64,000 nucleotides of DNA, taken from contig JAJSPD010000009.1 of the NCBI GenBank assembly GCA_021307315.1, positions 434,001 through 498,000 of the forward strand, written 5' to 3'. This document shows, one piece after another, positions 59,701 through 64,000 of the stretch. Origin of the DNA: Bisporella sp. PMI_857. Taxonomy: Eukaryota > Ascomycota > Leotiomycetes > Helotiales > Helotiaceae. The position numbers and the translations under genes are program-made. The notes beneath the pieces are model-generated. The model saw only the letters and a list, made by a program, of their open reading frames with translations, searched no databases and was not told where the DNA came from. The first letter of the stretch is position 1. Every line of letters starts with the position of its first letter.

Positions 59701-59880
59701 CAGCATCTATTCAACCTTTCACGATCTGTTGGAACGGCGGGGCGCGACCCGAATCAAGCCGGCCAAGGTGAGGTGGTTGAAAGTGGCTTATCCCCCGGAT
59801 TTGATGCTCAAACCTTTCTTCCTACTTACGAATTCGGTTCTGGCTTTAGCAGCGGTTCAGGGGGCCAATCGGGTGGCTGA
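56726..59880 (+). CDS. Zn2Cys6 transcription factor with fungal-specific regulatory domain, 6 exons
   Basis: Exons 56726-57228, 57276-57417, 57462-58207, 58259-58560, 58611-59404 and 59455-59880 join in phase to 970 residues. The N-terminus is basic (RRGRGRSKRPRE) and Pro/Ser-rich. The zinc cluster uses Cys130, 133, 140, 146, 149 and 156, followed by a strongly basic linker (KRDKERK) and RRLSKLSKE. An acidic stretch (GDEDDEGDDIGS) separates this from the fungal-specific transcription factor domain, starting at about residue 350. That domain has YFDHVHQYFPILNKAQF, AWLLCGLAMKQALTLGLN and RVRMWWSLYSIECSL, its usual hallmarks. The Gly/Ser-rich C-terminus probably activates transcription. Targets are not evident. 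The start at 56726 is the first ATG after a stop-rich leader. Confidence 0.88.
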
Positions 59881-61161
59881 TTAGTAATGAGGCAAGACAT
59901 GGCAGTCGAACTGGTGAAGGGACATGATTTGTTGAGATGCGACTCTCCTACTTGAGAAAGGTATACCTTACCGAGATGATAGACGTACAGGAAGATATGC
60001 GGCAAGCGTGCTTTCGGATAGAGTCTAGTGTATGACCGTGCGGAAAATTACAATCCTCGCATTTGGCTTACTGCTACTGATGCCCATGGTATTATGCCTC
60101 AACACAAATTCGCACTGGTAGGGACCTGTCTTATTGCACCTGGCGGCGATTGCTAAACAGGAATTCTGATCACACAATTGTAACGCCGGGTTCGGTACTT
60201 GATTGTGGTTCCTTCGCTGAGTAGTACGATCAACTTTGCCCGATACCTCTGCGAGTTGACGTGAGCATACATGAGAGCCAGTATGAGATGTCATATCGCC
60301 TACGAACTGATAATTTGTGCGCTAGGCAATTTCCCATACACATCTAAGGTTAAGCGTTGGAGCCTCAAATGCTACGCAAAATACTGTGAAAAAGGTCCTT
60401 AACTGTGCCACTGCCAGTCAGGATCATCCTAACAGCGGGTGTGGCTTAGCGATCCAAAGATCTTCACGGGCCACGGTCCCACTAAAGGATAAGCTTGGAT
60501 CTTAGCACGAACTAACCGAGCACGATGTAGGAATTGATCTTCATCTCATGATGGCCCGTACTCGGGACTCCTGGTTCCTGTGCTCAAGAGAGTTGATTGT
60601 GTCGAGAATGGTCGCCGTTGAACTGATTGAATGACAGAGAGAACCAACAATTTCGAAGCACAGAATAACTAGATAGAAGCAACCTCGAAATGAAGATGGA
60701 TAAAAACGATGATTGTAGGAAGGACGTACTCTTGCTAGTACTCCAGGATGTCCAGTCCGGGCTAGGTTGCAAGCATTGTAGTGGGAGCTTTTCGGCGCAT
60801 TAACCGTAAGCTTAGGTGTCTTCCTCTCTACCAGGATCACGGCAATGATGACATATCATTCCTTCCGTGGGAAGTCTTACAGCCACCAAAGTTGGTGTAA
60901 CGCTGTTTTGCATCTGCTTTATTGAGTGCATATGAGAGCCGAAGTTCCCAGCTCATCTCATCTCATCTCCTTTCATTGTATGTATCAAATAGGCTTCACC
61001 CTATTTTGTGGCCAGGGATCTGTATTGCAGCCTCCTGATATTCTAGCGGACTTGGTATTCCTTCTTGGCGGATATTATCCACATTCTAAATTTGAAGAAT
61101 TGCATGGACTTATATATCTGGCTTGTTTTACTTCAGCTACCTGGAAGCAGTCTCCAAAACT
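59881..61161. other. Intergenic, no gene seen
   Basis: About 1.3 kb. Minus-strand frames at 60025-60294 and 60541-60840 are short and without motif. The plus frame at 60926-61246 overlaps the next gene's start in another frame. Confidence 0.4.
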
Positions 61162-62393
61162 ATGGCATTCCTGTTCAACATCTTCCTCCTTGCCAGCACT
61201 CTCAGTTCGTCGTGTTTTGGCGCACCTCAACCTCAGATTAGCTTAATCACACGTACTTCAGCTAAAAGCTTAGGCTGTGGCAACGCCCTTCCATCTGGTC
61301 AAACACCCGGTGGAAACAGCTACCACATTTCCAACTTCAACACCTCCGATGGCGCTAAGCGCTCTTTCCGCCTTCACATCCCACCAACTTACGACAAAGA
61401 TAGGCCGGTGCCGCTGATTTTCAGTTTCCACGGCCATGGCAAGGACTCAGAGAACCAGGAGAAGCTAAGCGAGTTTAGCGATGCAAAATATAATCCGGAT
61501 GCCTTCGCTGTTTATCCAGATGGGCTACCTGTGAGTTTTCCATTTCGTTAAGGAACTGAGCAAACCGGATTTTATGAGAAAGAGGCTAAGGGCTAATGTT
61601 GCGGTAGCTAAGTGGTGAGGAGAATAGCCAAGGGTGGCAAGGCGACCCCAGGCATAACACTACGAATGATAAAGGGTTTGTCACAGATATGATTGCGCAT
61701 TTCAGTAACACTTATTGTATTGGTGGGTGCATCTACCATTTCATAGCCATCAAGCTACTAAAGTGACCCAACAGATACAGCCCGCATATACGCAGCCGGC
61801 AAGTCCAATGGTGGTGGCTTTACTGGCCATGTATTAGCGTGCGATTCAGTCCTCTCGAAAAAAATCGCAGCATTTGCACCTGTTTCTGGAGCGTTCTATC
61901 TCAAATCTTCAAAATCAGCATGCGAAACCCACGTGCAGCGTCAGAACATCGCGATTCCATGCTCACCCGCCCGTACGAACGTCCCCATCCTAGAATTTCA
62001 CGGTTCAGCAGATGAAACCATTCCTTACGCCGGAGACTGGCGCAACGGTGCCTGTTTACCGACGATACCGCATTGGGTGAGGGATTGGAGTAAAAGGGAG
62101 GGTATGGGCTTGACGAACAAGACGACGAGTTTGAAGGATGGAAAGGTCTTGAAATATGAGTATGGGACAGGGGAGAGGCAGGGAATGGTCACGCATTATT
62201 GGGTTGAGGGCTTGAGGCATTGGTAAGTCTTTTGGTGCGAGATTTAGACAAAATTTGAAAGAGTGTTGATTACTGATTATCGATTAGGTGGCCAAGCACG
62301 AAGCCGAATGTGGATAACAAAGGCGTTACGACCGTTATCGATGCTACGCCTATTATCATGGAGTTCTTTAATAAGCATTCTCTCGAGCTTTAA
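61162..62393 (+). CDS. Secreted esterase, CE1 / PHB-depolymerase-like (feruloyl-esterase type), 4 exons
   Basis: Exons 61162-61530, 61608-61722, 61775-62222 and 62288-62393 join in phase to 345 residues. A signal peptide covers about residues 1-20 (FLFNIFLLASTLSSSCFGA). The alpha/beta-hydrolase core follows: RSFRLHIPPTYD, the oxyanion strand PLIFSFHGHG, then QGWQGDP. The nucleophile is Ser172 in AGKSNGGG, the acid Asp241 in FHGSADETIPY and the base His310 in LRHWWP. This order and the short length fit fungal carbohydrate-esterase family 1 and poly(3-hydroxybutyrate)-depolymerase-like enzymes, often feruloyl or acetylxylan esterases acting on plant cell wall. Exact substrate is unknown. A start at 61123 has no ATG and is not used. 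Gene looks intact. Confidence 0.88.
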
Positions 62394-63632
62394 TTAAATT
62401 GGCCTTCACGCACGAAAATCGATGCAATGATATTTCCTGACTATCGTGGAAAATTATACTGTGGACACTAGGTTGTAGAATAAGTTGTAACTTCGAGGTT
62501 GCATTAACCTGCCTATCTCTAATATTGAATACGAACTATAGTTATTCGGCTTTATGTTTTTAATATTTATGTTCGTCTTGGTCAATAAATAGCGCTGCTT
62601 TGCGAGAGCTACTGCACATTTACTACCATCCTAAGCGCAGACTTCGTACCCTAAAGTTGAACAATAGGTAAATAGATGGAGACAAATGGCTTTTCACCCG
62701 CACACACAGCTACCTGATTCGGCGTCTCCCGTGCTTCACTGTCTTCATGTTGATATTAGTTACTAGTTTTGAATTAGTGGCGGTGTTATATGTAATTTGT
62801 AATTCGGACGTAGGTTGAGTCCCATATTCAAGACATGATGTTCAAATTTCCCTAATAGTCGCCTATTATTATTGCTTCTTCGACCTATATTCTATCCTTG
62901 GCGTTTCATGCCACATTCTTGTGACATTATGAATATTCATAAGTATTTTATAGGAGACAAGAACATATGCAACCTCAACAACGACTATAATATTTGAACT
63001 AGTTTTGGATCCACATAGTTTAGTCACTCCTGTCTATCAACTATATAACTTTTACCGGATTTATCCTACGGATCCAATAGTTATACGCAGCTGTGTATGT
63101 CACTTGTTAGGGATTAACGCATGTAATCTGAACATTGAGACGTTGAGGTCTAGACCGGTTGACCTTTAAGGCAGATGGGACCGGGATATGATGTAGAGCA
63201 GACTGCAGGCTAATATCTTTCTTCATCTGCATCTCCCTCAGCGTTACGGTATAACAGTCGAGCTTATTTCGCTTTTTTTTAAAGCACTTCGTTCTATCAA
63301 CACGAACATAGGCAGGATAAGAACCACTCAGTGAGAAAAATATTACAAAAATCAGGCAGGATTTTAAATATCTTTCTGTACAAAGTGCTATTACTAACCT
63401 AGCGGATTTGTAGATCCAATAGCTTAGACATCTAGACTTGAGGCCTAGGCATATTAATTTGATATAATGAGCCGTCTACTGTTATCCCAAATTTCTCAAA
63501 ATGCTATACAACTGGATCCCACTATTGGCATAGCTGCTATTTTCTATGCAAAGCTGAAGCCAGTGAATATTATCGTTCCTGTCTACAAAACACGAAGTAA
63601 AGTAATCACTATAATACGGAAGCTACAGCTAC
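62394..63632. other. Intergenic, AT-rich, no gene seen
   Basis: About 1.2 kb between the 3' ends of two convergent genes. No open frame of note. Confidence 0.4.
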
Positions 63633-64000
63633 TCAGTTGCTAGAGTTATGCCTAGCCTCATCAATGGCGTAGACTGATTTCTCTGCGCTTAGTGGTTTCA
63701 TCCACGGCTCATTCCTATCTTTTGCACGATCTTCCATGGCTCCAGCCCCCAAGAGTGCAAACCCATCCTGAACCACTCTGTCAAGCCCACCTGGCATCTC
63801 TCTCACGGGGTTTGCTTGCAGCTTGCCACCTTTGGATAACCACTTATAGAAAGAAACCGCAAACCTGCGAGCATCGGCATCCGGCTGAACGACAAGATTC
63901 TGGTACTGAATCTCGACTCCAAGACCTTCCCAGACTGCCCCATAGATCGGCTCCACATCCGGAGGCAACCCTTCAGAATCCCAGGCACCTCCTTCTTTGG
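63633..64000 (-). CDS. MDR-family (zinc-type alcohol dehydrogenase-like) reductase, C-terminal part, cut by window edge
   Basis: Minus-strand frame open from the right edge to the stop at 63633, about 121 codons, with no ATG inside the window. The text fits the last third of a medium-chain dehydrogenase/quinone reductase. It has a GAVWEGLGVEIQYQNLVV strand, FAVSFYKWLSKGGKLQANPVREMPGGLDRV (the usual 'G-x-LxxNPVR-x-xPGGLExV' region) and a final ...KPLSAEKSVYAID in place of SGEKLVYxI. The insertion GAGAMEDRAKDRNEPWM resembles toxD-like/trans-enoyl-reductase-type fungal MDR proteins. It would use NADPH. The substrate cannot be told from this fragment. Confidence 0.6.
   Translation of the reverse strand, partial: KEGGAWDSEGLPPDVEPIYGAVWEGLGVEIQYQNLVVQPDADARRFAVSFYKWLSKGGKLQANPVREMPGGLDRVVQDGFALLGAGAMEDRAKDRNEPWMKPLSAEKSVYAIDEARHNSSN

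Noticed and set aside
1..64000. tRNA, rRNA or CRISPR features
   Set aside because: Reading both strands I saw no GGTTCRANNCC-type tRNA arm with a matching acceptor stem, no rRNA-like sequence and no spaced direct-repeat array. A tRNAscan run was not possible, so a missed tRNA cannot be excluded.

Overview
The window looks like nuclear DNA of a filamentous ascomycete (Pezizomycotina; a Leotiomycete-like gene set is my inference only). Nearly every gene is split by 45-80-nt introns with GT...AG ends and CTAAC/CTAAT-like branch sites. There are three Zn2Cys6 transcription factors, a LaeA-like methyltransferase, a decayed HET-domain gene and a piggyBac-type transposon, and there are no operons or Shine-Dalgarno sites. 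I rebuilt gene models by hand from reading frames, splice sites and exon phase. In all spliced models that I call intact, the phases close without a frameshift.

Layout. 1.6-4.0 kb: MFS sugar transporter. 6.1-7.2 kb: secreted, Ser/Thr-rich, single-pass membrane protein with a coding minisatellite. 8.0-8.8 kb: small conserved RRM-like protein. 9.5-11.1 kb: nine-exon SAM methyltransferase. 12.4-13.7 kb: wrecked FAD monooxygenase. 15.2-16.1 kb: wrecked HET-domain gene. 18.1-20.9 kb: membrane-anchored sulfatase/alkaline-phosphatase-superfamily protein. 21.9-32.3 kb: the most interesting block, described below. 34.5-35.5 kb: short-chain dehydrogenase. 36.2-38.3 kb: RBR E3 ubiquitin ligase. 40.0-40.8 kb: glutathione S-transferase. 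41.6-43.7 kb: Zn2Cys6 factor. 44.6-46.6 kb: piggyBac-like element with perfect terminal repeats and a broken transposase. 47.3-49.2 kb: Zn2Cys6 factor. 49.2-53.8 kb: gene-poor, with a cupin relic. 53.8-55.2 kb: phosphopantothenate-cysteine ligase (CoA synthesis). 56.7-59.9 kb: Zn2Cys6 factor. 61.2-62.4 kb: secreted CE1/PHB-depolymerase-type esterase. 63.6 kb to the right edge: C-terminal part of an MDR-family reductase.

Central block (21.9-32.3 kb). A fungal gasdermin-like protein (285 aa, minus strand) is divergent from an 810-aa protein that carries a large helical N-terminal region and a complete subtilisin-like S8 protease domain (Asp/His/Ser triad present). This is the arrangement described for het-Q1/het-Q2 of Podospora anserina, where the protease trims the gasdermin and triggers regulated cell death. 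Immediately downstream of the protease, on the same strand, lies a 1,883-aa multidomain gene: zinc-finger region, pseudokinase unit, then an apparently active kinase unit of the same design. I infer that the three genes may form one cell-death/allorecognition locus. The gasdermin-protease pairing rests on known family biology. The link to the kinase gene is only proximity and conjecture.
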